This document shows positions 8,809 through 17,741 of a stretch of DNA of 41,796 nt, in pieces. Source of the DNA: Archangium violaceum Cb vi76 (lineage in GTDB: Bacteria; Myxococcota; Myxococcia; Myxococcales; Myxococcaceae). A program made the translations under genes and the position numbers. Location: positions 1 through 41,796 of the forward strand of contig NZ_JPMI01000042.1 in assembly GCF_000733295.1 (NCBI RefSeq), written 5' to 3'. Each line of letters starts with the position of its first letter. The stretch's first letter is position 1. Under the pieces are notes generated by a model. That model did no database searches. It saw only the letters and a list, made by a program, of their open reading frames with translations, and was not told the origin of the DNA.

Positions 8809-9588
8809 ATGAACGCTCTGCTCTCCATGTACGCGTGGCTGGAAACCGGCCTGGTGGCCCTGACGGGCTTCTGTCTCCAGGCGCCCCTGGTCATCACCTG
8901 GCCCTTCGACAAGCGCAAGGTGATCACCGGCCGGGCCTTCCGGCTCATCGGCGTCACCGCGGCCAGGCTCAACCCCTTCTGGAAGTTCGGCATCCACGGC
9001 AACCCGGTGCCCCCCGGTCCCCGGACCGTGGTGGTGAGCAACCACGAGTCCAACGCGGACCCGTTCCTCATCTCCTACCTGCCGTGGGAGATGAAGTGGC
9101 TGGGCAAGGCCTCGCTCTTCAAGATTCCCGTGGTGGGCTGGAGCATGTGGCTGGCCGGGGACATCCCCGTGCGCCGCGGCGAGAAGGACTCGGCCCAGGC
9201 CGCCATGGCCGTCTGCGCCCGCTGGCTGGACAAGGGCATGCCGGTGATGATCTTCCCCGAGGGCACGCGCTCCAAGACGGAGGATCTGCTGCCCTTCAAG
9301 GACGGCGCCTTCCGGCTGGCCATCGAGACGGGAGCCGACGTGCTGCCCATGGCGGTGAGTGGCACGCGCCGCGCCCTGCCCAAGCACTCGTGGCGCTTCG
9401 CCACCTCGCGTGCGCTGGTGACGGTGGGCACGCCCATCTCCACCAAGGGCATGACGCTCGCGGACGTGGAGCGGCTCAAGCAGATGGCCCGGGAGCAGAT
9501 CCTCGCGCTCCGGGCCACGCTGATGCCGCTCACCGGGGTCGAGGGCGGAGCGCCCTCCGAGCAGGAGCGGGCCGTCACTCCTCCGTGA
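8809..9588 (+). CDS. plsC: 1-acyl-sn-glycerol-3-phosphate acyltransferase (PlsC family)
   Basis: A 259-residue acyltransferase that transfers an acyl chain to the sn-2 position of lysophosphatidate in phospholipid synthesis, at the inner membrane. The catalytic motif is NHESNAD with His79 and Asp84; the substrate-binding motif FPEGTRS lies at 149-155. The N-terminal ~30 hydrophobic residues (YAWLETGLVALTGFCL) may insert in the membrane. ATG 8809 follows a GGGAGGCACTTC ribosome-binding region. It probably shares a transcript with exonuclease III. Myxobacteria often have several PlsC paralogues, so the main role versus a lipid-specific one is not settled. The last 14 bases overlap a small gene on the other strand. 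Confidence 0.88.
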   Translation: MNALLSMYAWLETGLVALTGFCLQAPLVITWPFDKRKVITGRAFRLIGVTAARLNPFWKFGIHGNPVPPGPRTVVVSNHESNADPFLISYLPWEMKWLGKASLFKIPVVGWSMWLAGDIPVRRGEKDSAQAAMAVCARWLDKGMPVMIFPEGTRSKTEDLLPFKDGAFRLAIETGADVLPMAVSGTRRALPKHSWRFATSRALVTVGTPISTKGMTLADVERLKQMAREQILALRATLMPLTGVEGGAPSEQERAVTPP

Positions 9589-9775
9589 AGCGCAGCTCGC
9601 AGTCGCCCTTGAGCGGGCCGCTGAGGGCCGCTCCGATGAGCTTCTGGAAGAACTCCTCTCCGTTGAGGGTGATGGAGAGATCGTTCTTCTTCCCGGCGAT
9701 GGAAGCCCCCTCGTCGGCCTGAATCCGTCCACCGATGGCGGGGGCGGTCACGGCGGACACGAGGGACCTGGACAT
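9575..9775 (-). CDS. Small hypothetical protein (66 residues)
   Basis: I do not recognise this protein. From ATG 9775 it reads as a 66-residue soluble protein: a Ser/Ala-rich N-terminus, a Gly/Ala-rich middle, then ITLNGEEFFQKLIGAALSG and an acidic end. There is a GGAG about ten bases before the ATG; the open frame extends to 9817 but without a better start. Its 3' end overlaps the end of the plsC gene by 14 bases in convergent orientation, and its start is divergent from the desaturase. Coding bias is normal for the window, which is the main reason to accept it. No function can be proposed. Confidence 0.55.
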   Translation of the reverse strand: MSRSLVSAVTAPAIGGRIQADEGASIAGKKNDLSITLNGEEFFQKLIGAALSGPLKGDCELRFTEE

Positions 9776-10018
9776 GGTGTGTGGACTCCGGGAGAGCGGC
9801 CGCTCGAGGCGGCGCATCCCGTCCTACGGACGTCCCCACGAATGATTGCGGCGCTGTCCGAGGTGGCTTGCGGGGGATCGGACGCTCCGGGATTCAAGGA
9901 CACCCCTCACGGTCCGGACGTGTTACGAGGAGGGGCTGCCGAGCTGGGGTCGTGCCGCGTGGGGATCCTCCCCGTCGGACCGAAGGCCCATCATCGGCGG
10001 CGCGAGAGCGGGTGGACG

Positions 10019-11110
10019 TTGGCGCAGGCGACGAAGGCGAAGTTTCCAGAGGCGGGACCCTTTCATCAGGCTCTCAAGACGCAGGTAGACCAGTACTTCA
10101 AGGACAGTGGGCGTCCGGCGCGCGATCTCCCGGGCATGTACGCCAAGACGGCGGCGCTGCTCGGTTGGTTCGCGGCTTCGTATGCCTTCCTCGTCTTCGT
10201 GGCGGATGGGGTGGGCAGCGCGCTCCTCGGGTGCGTGTCGCTCGGGCTGGCGATGGCGGGGATCGGCTTCAGCGTCCAGCATGATGCCAACCATGGCGGC
10301 TATTCGGAGCGGCGGTCGATCAACCGGCTGCTCGCCCTGACGCTCGATGTGCTCGGCGCCTCCTCCTACGTGTGGAGTTGGAAACACAACATCTTCCACC
10401 ACAGCCATCCCAACGTGGCCGGGCTCGACGCGGACATCAACATCCAGCCCTTCTGCCGGGTCGCTCCGAGCCAGCCGCTGCGTCGGGCCCATCGCTTCCA
10501 GCACCTCTACATCTGGATGCTCTACGGGCTGCTCGCGGTGAAATGGCAGTTCGTCGATGACTTCAAGGACGTGCTCTCCGGCCGGGTCGGACTGCAGAAG
10601 ATGCCCCGTCCCACCGGGCGGAAGCTGGCCGAGGTCCTCATCGGAAAGCTGTTCTTCTTCAGCTGGGCCCTGGTGTTGCCCGCCTTCTTCCATCCCGTGT
10701 GGAAGGTCCTGCTCTGCCACGCCCTGACGTCGTTCATCCTCGGGCTCACGCTCGCGAGCGTGTTCCAGCTCGCGCACTGCGTGGAGGAGGCGGACTTCCC
10801 CGAGGTGCCAGAAGGGGGTGGCGACTTCGCGCGCGAGTGGGCCGTCCATCAGGTGGAGACGACGGTCGACTTCGCGCGCGGCAACCGGTTGCTGTGTTGG
10901 TACCTCGGCGGGCTCAACTTCCAGGTGGTGCACCACCTGTTCCCGCGCGTCTGCCACCTGCACTACCCGGCGCTCTCGCGCATCATCGAGAAGACGTGTC
11001 TGGAGCACGGCGTGCGCTACCGCGCCCAGGACAACGTGCGCACGGCCCTGGGGAGCCACGTGCGCTGGCTCAAACGAATGGGCCGACCCCTGGCCGTGGA
11101 GGCGATGTGA
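10019..11110 (+). CDS. Fatty acid desaturase, front-end type
   Basis: An integral-membrane di-iron desaturase, 363 residues from the TTG at 10019. The three histidine boxes are HDANH (88-92), HNIFHH (123-128) and QVVHH (302-306). A Gln instead of His opening the third box is the hallmark of front-end (delta-5/delta-6-like, linoleoyl-CoA desaturase-type) enzymes, which introduce double bases toward the carboxyl end. Hydrophobic stretches near 45-85 and 205-250 form membrane hairpins. The open frame reaches 9779, but the upstream part is Arg/Gly-rich and unlike the family; KFPEAGPFHQALK is the usual N-terminus, hence TTG 10019 (alternatives GTG 9959, ATG 9842). The next gene's ATG overlaps this stop (ATGA), so the two are translationally coupled. 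Likely role: unsaturated or polyunsaturated membrane lipids. Confidence 0.85.
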   Translation: MAQATKAKFPEAGPFHQALKTQVDQYFKDSGRPARDLPGMYAKTAALLGWFAASYAFLVFVADGVGSALLGCVSLGLAMAGIGFSVQHDANHGGYSERRSINRLLALTLDVLGASSYVWSWKHNIFHHSHPNVAGLDADINIQPFCRVAPSQPLRRAHRFQHLYIWMLYGLLAVKWQFVDDFKDVLSGRVGLQKMPRPTGRKLAEVLIGKLFFFSWALVLPAFFHPVWKVLLCHALTSFILGLTLASVFQLAHCVEEADFPEVPEGGGDFAREWAVHQVETTVDFARGNRLLCWYLGGLNFQVVHHLFPRVCHLHYPALSRIIEKTCLEHGVRYRAQDNVRTALGSHVRWLKRMGRPLAVEAM

Positions 11111-11481
11111 TGAAGGATGAGGCTCTGGAGAAGGTCCGCTTCGGGCGTGCGCAGAAGTTCCGGCTCTCCTCGAAAGGAAGCGAGGCCGTGTCGGCGTATA
11201 CCCTCATGGTCGAGAAGGCACGGGCTGGCTCGGGGCGCGCCCAGTTCGACGCGGCCCGGAGTGATTGGAGCGGGCCTCGCGGCCTGTCTTCCGAGGATGG
11301 TCTCTATCTCGTGGAGTTCGGGGTGGGCGAGCGGACGCTCTCCGAGGTGACACGCAACCTCGAGGACTGTGCCAGCCCGAAAGAGATCAAGGCAGCGGTC
11401 GAGCGCCTGCTGGAGTGCGGCATGCTCGAGCCGGTGTCCGTACCAGTCCCGCCTCCCGTGCAGCCGCGCCGCTACTGGTAG
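11110..11481 (+). CDS. Unknown 123-residue protein coupled to the desaturase
   Basis: I do not recognise the family. The protein is soluble and mostly helical. The middle reads GLSSEDGLYLVEFGVGERTLSEVTRNLEDC, followed by a helix pair PKEIKAAVERLLECGML and a proline-rich tail. The pattern of a short strand, helices and a terminal 'hinge' resembles a winged-helix scaffold, but that is only a guess. Its ATG overlaps the desaturase TGA in an ATGA arrangement, so it is made in step with that enzyme and is probably an accessory or regulator of it. No signal peptide or metal motif is seen. Confidence 0.7.
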   Translation: MKDEALEKVRFGRAQKFRLSSKGSEAVSAYTLMVEKARAGSGRAQFDAARSDWSGPRGLSSEDGLYLVEFGVGERTLSEVTRNLEDCASPKEIKAAVERLLECGMLEPVSVPVPPPVQPRRYW

Positions 11482-11616
11482 GCCGCCGAGCCTGGACCCG
11501 GGGGCTGGTTGTCCATTCGACGGCCTACATGGTCCGCCGTGCGATTCAGACTGGCCAACTCCGTAGCGAAGTTGACCCTGGCCGTCCCAGGCGGCGGGTG
11601 AGGGGAGGGGGAGGCG

Positions 11617-12867
11617 ATGGGGGCGTTCAGGGGACTCTGGTTGGGGGTGCTGCTCGTGCCCCTGGCCGCGTTCGCGCAGGACGTATTCGAGAATGTCACG
11701 AACTTCAGCCAGACCCGGAGCACGTCCCGTGAACCCACGGTGGCGCTCGTGGGGGCGCATGTCTTCACCGCGTGGATCGACATGCGGACGGGGTATGGGG
11801 ACGTCTACTTCCGGCAGAGCTCGAACCGGGGCCAGAGCTTCGGCGTGGCCCGGAACCTGAGCGACAGCCATCCCACGCGGGCCTCGGACGTCCGGATGGC
11901 CCGGGTCGAGGGCCACGTCTACGTCGTCTGGGCCGAGGCGGGCATCCGCTTCCGGGTGAGCCACGACTCCGGGGAGACCTTCGGTCCCATCCAGGTGCTG
12001 AGCGAGCGCGGCCGGGAGCCCCACCTCGCGGCCAGCGGCGGGAACGTCTACGTGGCCTGGAGCGGCCAGGACGGCGGCCTCTTGCTGCGGGCCAGCCGTG
12101 ACTCCGGCGATTCCTTCGTGCCCCCCATCGCGCTCAGCGAGCAGGCGAAGGACGGCGATCTGGACCTCGCGGCGGACGGCGCCTCCGTTCATGCCGTCTG
12201 GGACGATGGCTCCCAGGTGTTCCTACGCCGGAGCCTGGACGAGGGCCGCTCGTTCGCGCCCACGCAGGTGCTCGATGCGGGGAGTGCCCCGTCGGAGGAC
12301 GCGAGGCTCGCGCTGATGGGGGCGGGCGTGTTCGTCGTCTGGCGGGAGGGCAGCGGCTGTGACAGTGAGATCGTCTTCCGCCGGAGCACCACGCGCGGTG
12401 AGAGCTTCGAGCCCATCCTGAATCTCAGCCAGAACAGCGTGGCCTCGTTGGATCCGCTGCTCAAGGTGAGTGACCCGCACGTCTACGTCCTCTGGAAGGA
12501 GAAGGTGGCGGGCGAGACGGACATCTTCTTCACGCGGAGCGTGAACATCGGGGGGACCTTCGAGGCGCCCAGGAACCTGAGCCAGACCCCGGGCAAGTCT
12601 TCGCAGTACGCGATCTCCTCCTCCGGTGGTGCTGTCCGCATCGTCTGGCGCGATCGGTCCGAGGGCGGGGGCGACATCTTCTATCGCTCCAGCGCGGACC
12701 GGGGTGCGAACTTCGGGCCGATCCAGAATCTGAGCCAGTCCCCCGGGAAGTCGACCTCGCCCGTCATCATCTCCTCGGGCAAGGCCGCCGAGGTGCATGT
12801 CCTCTGGGAGGAGGACCTCCCCGGCAACCGGGAGAGCTTCTACCGCCGGGGAGTGTTGGGACCCTGA
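11617..12867 (+). CDS. Secreted seven-bladed Asp-box (BNR/sialidase-like) repeat protein
   Basis: Predicted 416 residues. The N-terminus (GLWLGVLLVPLAAFAQD) is a signal peptide. The rest consists of seven repeats, each ending in an Asp-box-like S-x-(D/N)-x-G-x-(S/T)-F motif: SSNRGQSF, SHDSGETF, SRDSGDSF, SLDEGRSF, STTRGESF, SVNIGGTF and SADRGANF, near residues 67, 114, 160, 206, 257, 308 and 359. The ~46-51 residue spacing suits a seven-bladed beta-propeller. Each repeat also has a V-Y-V-(V/A)-W strand. Sialidase catalytic residues (Arg triad, Tyr-Glu) are not evident, so a binding or structural role is as likely as a hydrolase. The ATG has a strong GGGGAGG upstream. It converges with threonine aldolase. 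Confidence 0.75.
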   Translation: MGAFRGLWLGVLLVPLAAFAQDVFENVTNFSQTRSTSREPTVALVGAHVFTAWIDMRTGYGDVYFRQSSNRGQSFGVARNLSDSHPTRASDVRMARVEGHVYVVWAEAGIRFRVSHDSGETFGPIQVLSERGREPHLAASGGNVYVAWSGQDGGLLLRASRDSGDSFVPPIALSEQAKDGDLDLAADGASVHAVWDDGSQVFLRRSLDEGRSFAPTQVLDAGSAPSEDARLALMGAGVFVVWREGSGCDSEIVFRRSTTRGESFEPILNLSQNSVASLDPLLKVSDPHVYVLWKEKVAGETDIFFTRSVNIGGTFEAPRNLSQTPGKSSQYAISSSGGAVRIVWRDRSEGGGDIFYRSSADRGANFGPIQNLSQSPGKSTSPVIISSGKAAEVHVLWEEDLPGNRESFYRRGVLGP

Positions 12868-12870
12868 GCC

Positions 12871-13905
12871 TCAGCCGCCCACGAGCTCGCGCAGCCGGGA
12901 GACGAAGCCGCGCACGTCCTCCTCGGTGGTGTCGAAGGACGTCATCCAGCGCACCTCGGAGATGGACTCGTCCCAGACGTAGAAGAAGGCGTGCTCCTGC
13001 ATCCGGGGGATGAGCTCCCTGGGCAGGGTGGCGAAGACGCCGTTGGCCTGGGTGGCCCGGGTGATGCGCACCCTGGGCACGGAGGAGACCTCCCGGGCGA
13101 GCAGCGCCGCCATGGCGTTGGCGTGGCGCGCGCTCTTCAGCCAGAGGTCATCGGAGAGGAGCGCCTCGAACTGGGCGGCCACGAAGCGCATCTTCGAGGC
13201 GAGCTGCATGCCCTGCTTGCGCAGGAAGCGGAAGTCCGGCGCGAGCTTGGGCTCGAAGACGACCACGGCCTCGCCCAGCATCAGGCCAATCTTGGTGCCG
13301 CCGAACGAGAGCACGTCCACGCCGCAATCGGTGGTGATGGCGCGCAGCGGAACGCCGAGCGCGGCGGCGGCGTTGGAGATGCGGGCGCCGTCCATGTGCA
13401 GGTACATCCCATGGCGGTGCGCCAGGTCCGCGAGCGCGCGGAGCTCCTCGGGGGTGTAGACGGTGCCCATCTCCGTGGATTGGGAGATGGAGATGACGCG
13501 GGGCTGCACGTGGTGCTGGTCACCCAGGCCGCGGATGCGCGGCTCCACCAGTGCCGGGGTCAGCTTGCCGTCCGGGGTGGGGATGTCCACCAGCTTGCAG
13601 CCCGTGGCCTTCTCCGGGGCGCCGCACTCGTCCACGTTGATGTGCGCGGACTCGGCGCAGAGGATGGCGTGGTAGGGCTTCAGGAGCGTGCTGAGGCCCA
13701 GCACGTTGGCGCCGGTGCCGTTGAAGACGAAGTGCACGTCCACGTGCGAGCCCAGGTGCTCGCGGAATTTCGCCACCGCGCGCTCGGTCCACGGGTCGCC
13801 GCCGTACGCCAGGGCGTGGCCCACGTTGGCCCTGGCAATGGCCTCGAGGATCGTCGGGTGGATCCCCGCGTTGTTGTCGCTGGCAAAGCCTCGCTTCGGA
13901 TTCAT
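12871..13905 (-). CDS. ltaE: Low-specificity L-threonine aldolase
   Basis: A 344-residue PLP enzyme that splits L-threonine or L-allo-threonine to glycine and acetaldehyde. Fold-type I features are visible: FASDNNAGIHP at the N-terminus, FNGTGANVLG phosphate-binding region (61-70), HMDGAR with Asp172 that contacts the pyridine nitrogen, and SFGGTKIG with Lys205 as the Schiff-base lysine. Length is normal. ATG 13905 has AGGAG about 12 bases upstream; the open frame upstream is not similar to the family. It lies between the convergent propeller gene and, 29 bases upstream, the end of the TPR gene on the same strand, so a shared transcript is possible. It could also supply glycine metabolism generally. 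Confidence 0.9.
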   Translation of the reverse strand: MNPKRGFASDNNAGIHPTILEAIARANVGHALAYGGDPWTERAVAKFREHLGSHVDVHFVFNGTGANVLGLSTLLKPYHAILCAESAHINVDECGAPEKATGCKLVDIPTPDGKLTPALVEPRIRGLGDQHHVQPRVISISQSTEMGTVYTPEELRALADLAHRHGMYLHMDGARISNAAAALGVPLRAITTDCGVDVLSFGGTKIGLMLGEAVVVFEPKLAPDFRFLRKQGMQLASKMRFVAAQFEALLSDDLWLKSARHANAMAALLAREVSSVPRVRITRATQANGVFATLPRELIPRMQEHAFFYVWDESISEVRWMTSFDTTEEDVRGFVSRLRELVGG

Positions 13906-13934
13906 TCGGTTGTCCGCTCCTGTCGTTCCCGTGC

Positions 13935-16900
13935 TCAGGGCCGGCCGTGCTGCGCCTTGCCCTGCTTGAAGAGTTCCTGCTCCGCCTTCTCGCGCGGGTG
14001 GTTTCCCGCCAGCCTCGCGTCGATGGCCAGCTTCAGCTCCACGTCCGGCCGGGAGAACACCGCCGCCGCCGCCTGCTCCAGCACCACGTCTCCCGCCGCC
14101 TTCGCCAGCACCCAGTCCGATATCTCGGGCTGGACCCGGGCCCGCTCGCGCGCGTGCTCGGCCGCTTCCTTCAGCTCCGGCTGCGCCCGCAGCGCCGCCG
14201 CCACTTCCGCGCCCGCGGGTCCCGTCAGCGCCCGGTGCAGGATCGTCCCCATGCCATGGGTGCGCCGCTCCTCCTTCCACGCCTTGCCCAGTGCCTCGGA
14301 CTTCGCCGCCCCATGCTCCAGCGCCACGGTGGCCAGCGCCCACTCCAGGGATCTGCTCTCGCCGAACTGGGGCCAGAGCTTCGCGGCCTCGCGGTAGGCC
14401 TCCACCATCGGGGCGAGCTGCTCCGGCTTCTCGTCGAAGTAGTGCTGCTTGTCACGTGCCTCGCCCAGCAGGTGCCAGGCCGCCGCGATCGTGGGCGCGT
14501 GGTTCGTCTGCTTCGCCCGCTTCAGCGTCGCCTCGGCCCAGGCCGCGTGCTGGGTCATCCACTTGCGGACCTGGGCGTCCATCTCACCCGACTCCCACTT
14601 CTTGCGGGTCAGCATCCCGGAGCTTCCCTCGAAGGACGGCAGCGTCTCCAGCCGCCTGGCCAGCGACGTCAGGCCCTGCGTGTCCTGGTGCCACCGCAGC
14701 CACCGCACCTGGCGCTCCCAGGCCGAGGCCTTCCCCGGTGACAGGGTCTGCTCCTGCTGGCTCAGCTCCTGGCCCCGGCGCAGGGAGGGGTCCGCATCCA
14801 GCGCCCGCAGCACCTCCTCGCGCAGCGGGCCCTCGAGCAGCACTCCGAGCAACTCCCGCGCCTCGTCATCCCGCAGGTGCAGCGCCTTGGTACGCACGAA
14901 GCGCTCCAGGACGGTGATCTTTCCCAGGTACTCCAGTGCGTCCGCGAGGTTGCCCACCACCAGGGAGTTGTCCGGCGCCAGGCGTATCGCGTCCTCCAGG
15001 TACTTCACCGACGAGCGCAGGTGCGTCACGTCTCCCGTCGCCCGGTAGCGGCCCATGAGGGCGGTGGCCGTGTTGTTGGCGGCCGTCGAGTTGTGCTTCG
15101 CCTCGCGGGCCCGGAAGGCCACGTTCTTCGCCAGGGCGCGATCGGCGTCCTCCAGCCGGCCCTCGCGCAGGGCCCGGTAGGCCTCCACCTGCAGCAGATC
15201 GTCCTGGATGGCCGGTGAGCGCGGATCGCTCTTGCGCAGCCACTTCTCCTCCTCGTCCTCGTCCGTGGCCATGCGGGCCAGGAGGATGGCCGCGCTGTAC
15301 TTCATCTCCGGTTCCGTCGCGGTGTCGTACACCTCCTCGCAGAGCGGCTGGGCCAGGTCGAGCCGATCCAGCTCGCGGTAGACGTGGACCACCTGCAGCG
15401 TGAGCGACGGCTCCTTGCGCTCCACCACGCCGCGCAGCTCCTTGTCGCCTTCCTCGCTCCGGCCGAGCCGGTGGTACACCTGCCCCAGTCCCAGGTGGAA
15501 GCGTGGATCGCCCTCGGCGTCCTGGCGGATGGAGAGGAAGACGCGCTCGGCCTCGCCCAGCAGGGTCTGGCGTGCCTCGCCTTCCGTCTCGTTGGCCCGC
15601 ATCAGCTTCACCATGCCCAGCATGAGCGAGGCAGGCACCACCGCCTGGTGACGCAGGTACTCCTCTCGCAGCTTCTCCAGGCCGGGGTCCGACTCCATCT
15701 GCTCGGACAGCCACTCACCGAAGATCTTCCGCTGCTGATCCTCGCTGCCGGAGGCCACCTTCAACCGGTTCTCCACCTCGGCGGGGAGCTGGCCCGAGCG
15801 CGCCCGGGCAACGAGCCGCTCCTGCAGCGCGTCCGCCGCCTCCTCGTACTTGCGCTGCACGCGCTGGAAGGACTCCAGGCGATCGGCGACGTAGGACGAG
15901 AGCACCGCATCCGCCTCCGCCAGCTGTCCCAGGTCGCGGTGGCAGAGACCGAGCATCATCTGCGCATCGCCCGTGAGCCGCCCCACCGGCCCGAGCGCCG
16001 TCAGGGTGGCCAGGGCCTCCTTCGCCTCACCCCGGGCACGGGCCAGGCTGGCCATCGCCACGGCCAGCTCCTGGTTGCCAGGGGATGCCTTCAGGGCCTG
16101 GGCGATCTTCTTCTCGTCGCCCTCCTCGATGAGCGCCTTGTCCTTCGCGTTCGTGGCGGAGGCCGCCTCCAGCCGCTCGCGGTAGAGGGCCACCTTGTCG
16201 CCGCGGGACGTGTGCTGGTCCTTGTGCTTCGTCCACGCCTCCACGTCGCTGGAGGCCTCCAGCCACAGAGAGGGTGCCTCGCCGAAGGTGTCGATGATGG
16301 CCTCGGCCGCGTCCAGCGACTCCTTCCCGGGGAGCCCGACGTAGAGCGAGAGCGCCCGCAGGGGCTGGTCCTTCACGAGCCGCTGTGCCAGGCCTCGCAT
16401 GAGCGCCACCCGCCGCTCCTTCAGCGCGGGAGTGCCCGCCACCCGCAGCGCGTTGTCCACCACCGTGAGCGCCGCCCGTGCGTCCGTCATCGTCTCCTGG
16501 CCGATCTCCCGGGCGCAGGCGTCGAGGCGCTCACCGAACCGGTCCGAGGGGGCACCGCTGATCGCGCTGGAGGGCAGGGTGCTGATGCCCGTCACCACGC
16601 GCCCCACCGCCTCCACCGAGTCCTTCGTGCAGGGCGTGGGCAGGCCCGCGAGGCTCAGGCGCACCACGGCGTCCGCCGCTCCGGCCCGCGCCGGCTCCTC
16701 CGTGTGCGCGTCGATGACGGAGCGGTATCGCTCGATGGCCTGCTCGCGCGAGAGGGTGGCCTCCGCCTTCTGGGCGTCCTCCAGCGCCAGCCGCGCCAGC
16801 CGCTCCGGCGAGTTCAGGTAGCCGTCCACGCCCGACCAGAGCAGCAGGCCCGCGGCACCGGCGAGCATCAGCCGCTGCCACACGCGCGTCACGGGGCCGA

Positions 16901-17606
16901 GCGACTCCTTGGCGTAGAACTGGTACGCGTTGCCTTCCACCTCGCGCACCCGGTAGGCCGTCAGCGGGAACACGGGGATGAAGATCAGGCTGATGAAGTA
17001 CGTGGCCACATAGGTGCCGTCCGGGGCCTCGTCGCGCTTGCCGTACAGCCCCACGCCGCAGCCGTTGATGCGGAAGAGGGTGGGGGCGCCATTGAGGGGA
17101 CGCGAGCCCCGCAGCGCCGTCCGGGCCGCCGTTTTCAGCGTGGGCTGGCGGGTGTCCTTCACCACGCGCTTGAGCAGGGTGTCCGCCTTGTCGAAGCGGC
17201 CCTTGCCCAGCAGCCACCCCGCGTACTCGAAGCGGCAGAAGACGTCGGGCTCGGCCAGTCCGGCCTCGAGCTCCGCGCGTTGCGAGGCGTCCTCGGACAC
17301 CTTCAGGGCCTTCTCCAACAGGCGGCGGCAACCCTCGGCGCTGCCCGTGGCGTGCAGGAGCGCGGCGACCCGGCCGGCCACGCCCGCCACCCGCTTGCGC
17401 ACGAGCACCTTCATCTCGGCCTCTTCGGCCTCCTCCAGCGCGCCGGGCAGGCCGTCGATCACCCGCTCCATTCCCTGACGCACCATGTCCACGCGGACCT
17501 TCATGCTGTTCCAGTCCGTCCGCTCCGGATCCGGCTCCAGCACATCCTCGGCGAGCAACCCCGCGACATGGCGGATGTCCTCGGCCAGCGTGTTCAAGCG
17601 CTCCAT
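13935..17606 (-). CDS. Large TPR-repeat membrane-associated protein
   Basis: Predicted 1223 residues. The N-terminal 170 residues are helical. Then comes a compact domain at ~176-222 (RINGCGVGLYGKRDE...YFISLIFIPVFPLTAYRV) of a kind found beside membrane segments in other large bacterial proteins. A transmembrane helix follows at ~246-260 (LMLAGAAGLLLWSGV). The remaining ~950 residues are helical repeats of tetratricopeptide type, for example DAQMMLGLCHRDLGQLAEADAVL and RFHLGLGQVYHRLGRSEEGD. A scaffold role for protein assemblies is inferred; no enzyme motif is seen. ATG 17606 is preceded by GGAGGGGGG. The gene is divergent from the DMT-like permease, with 135 bases between starts. Confidence 0.8.
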   Translation of the reverse strand: MERLNTLAEDIRHVAGLLAEDVLEPDPERTDWNSMKVRVDMVRQGMERVIDGLPGALEEAEEAEMKVLVRKRVAGVAGRVAALLHATGSAEGCRRLLEKALKVSEDASQRAELEAGLAEPDVFCRFEYAGWLLGKGRFDKADTLLKRVVKDTRQPTLKTAARTALRGSRPLNGAPTLFRINGCGVGLYGKRDEAPDGTYVATYFISLIFIPVFPLTAYRVREVEGNAYQFYAKESLGPVTRVWQRLMLAGAAGLLLWSGVDGYLNSPERLARLALEDAQKAEATLSREQAIERYRSVIDAHTEEPARAGAADAVVRLSLAGLPTPCTKDSVEAVGRVVTGISTLPSSAISGAPSDRFGERLDACAREIGQETMTDARAALTVVDNALRVAGTPALKERRVALMRGLAQRLVKDQPLRALSLYVGLPGKESLDAAEAIIDTFGEAPSLWLEASSDVEAWTKHKDQHTSRGDKVALYRERLEAASATNAKDKALIEEGDEKKIAQALKASPGNQELAVAMASLARARGEAKEALATLTALGPVGRLTGDAQMMLGLCHRDLGQLAEADAVLSSYVADRLESFQRVQRKYEEAADALQERLVARARSGQLPAEVENRLKVASGSEDQQRKIFGEWLSEQMESDPGLEKLREEYLRHQAVVPASLMLGMVKLMRANETEGEARQTLLGEAERVFLSIRQDAEGDPRFHLGLGQVYHRLGRSEEGDKELRGVVERKEPSLTLQVVHVYRELDRLDLAQPLCEEVYDTATEPEMKYSAAILLARMATDEDEEEKWLRKSDPRSPAIQDDLLQVEAYRALREGRLEDADRALAKNVAFRAREAKHNSTAANNTATALMGRYRATGDVTHLRSSVKYLEDAIRLAPDNSLVVGNLADALEYLGKITVLERFVRTKALHLRDDEARELLGVLLEGPLREEVLRALDADPSLRRGQELSQQEQTLSPGKASAWERQVRWLRWHQDTQGLTSLARRLETLPSFEGSSGMLTRKKWESGEMDAQVRKWMTQHAAWAEATLKRAKQTNHAPTIAAAWHLLGEARDKQHYFDEKPEQLAPMVEAYREAAKLWPQFGESRSLEWALATVALEHGAAKSEALGKAWKEERRTHGMGTILHRALTGPAGAEVAAALRAQPELKEAAEHARERARVQPEISDWVLAKAAGDVVLEQAAAAVFSRPDVELKLAIDARLAGNHPREKAEQELFKQGKAQHGRP

Positions 17607-17741
17607 CGTTCCCCCCTCCAGGGACTGAATGAGCGCGGGACCATAGGCGATACGCCGGGTGGGGAGCGAGCCCCCCGCACGCCAGGCGCCACTCTTGCAG
17701 GGTCCACCGGGTGGAGCCCGGGGAGGGGCCCTCACTTGGAC

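Noticed and set aside
7873-9732. 619-residue minus-strand open frame
   Set aside because: It lies opposite exonuclease III and PlsC, whose motifs are clear, and its translation is Arg/His/Gly-rich without motifs.
9779-10018. Upstream extension of the desaturase frame
   Set aside because: Arg/Gly-rich sequence without family similarity; the family N-terminus begins after the TTG at 10019.
15384-17741. Long plus-strand open frame in front of the permease gene
   Set aside because: It is the antisense shadow of the TPR gene, with His/Leu/Arg-rich low-complexity translation; only the part from ATG 17742 looks like a protein.
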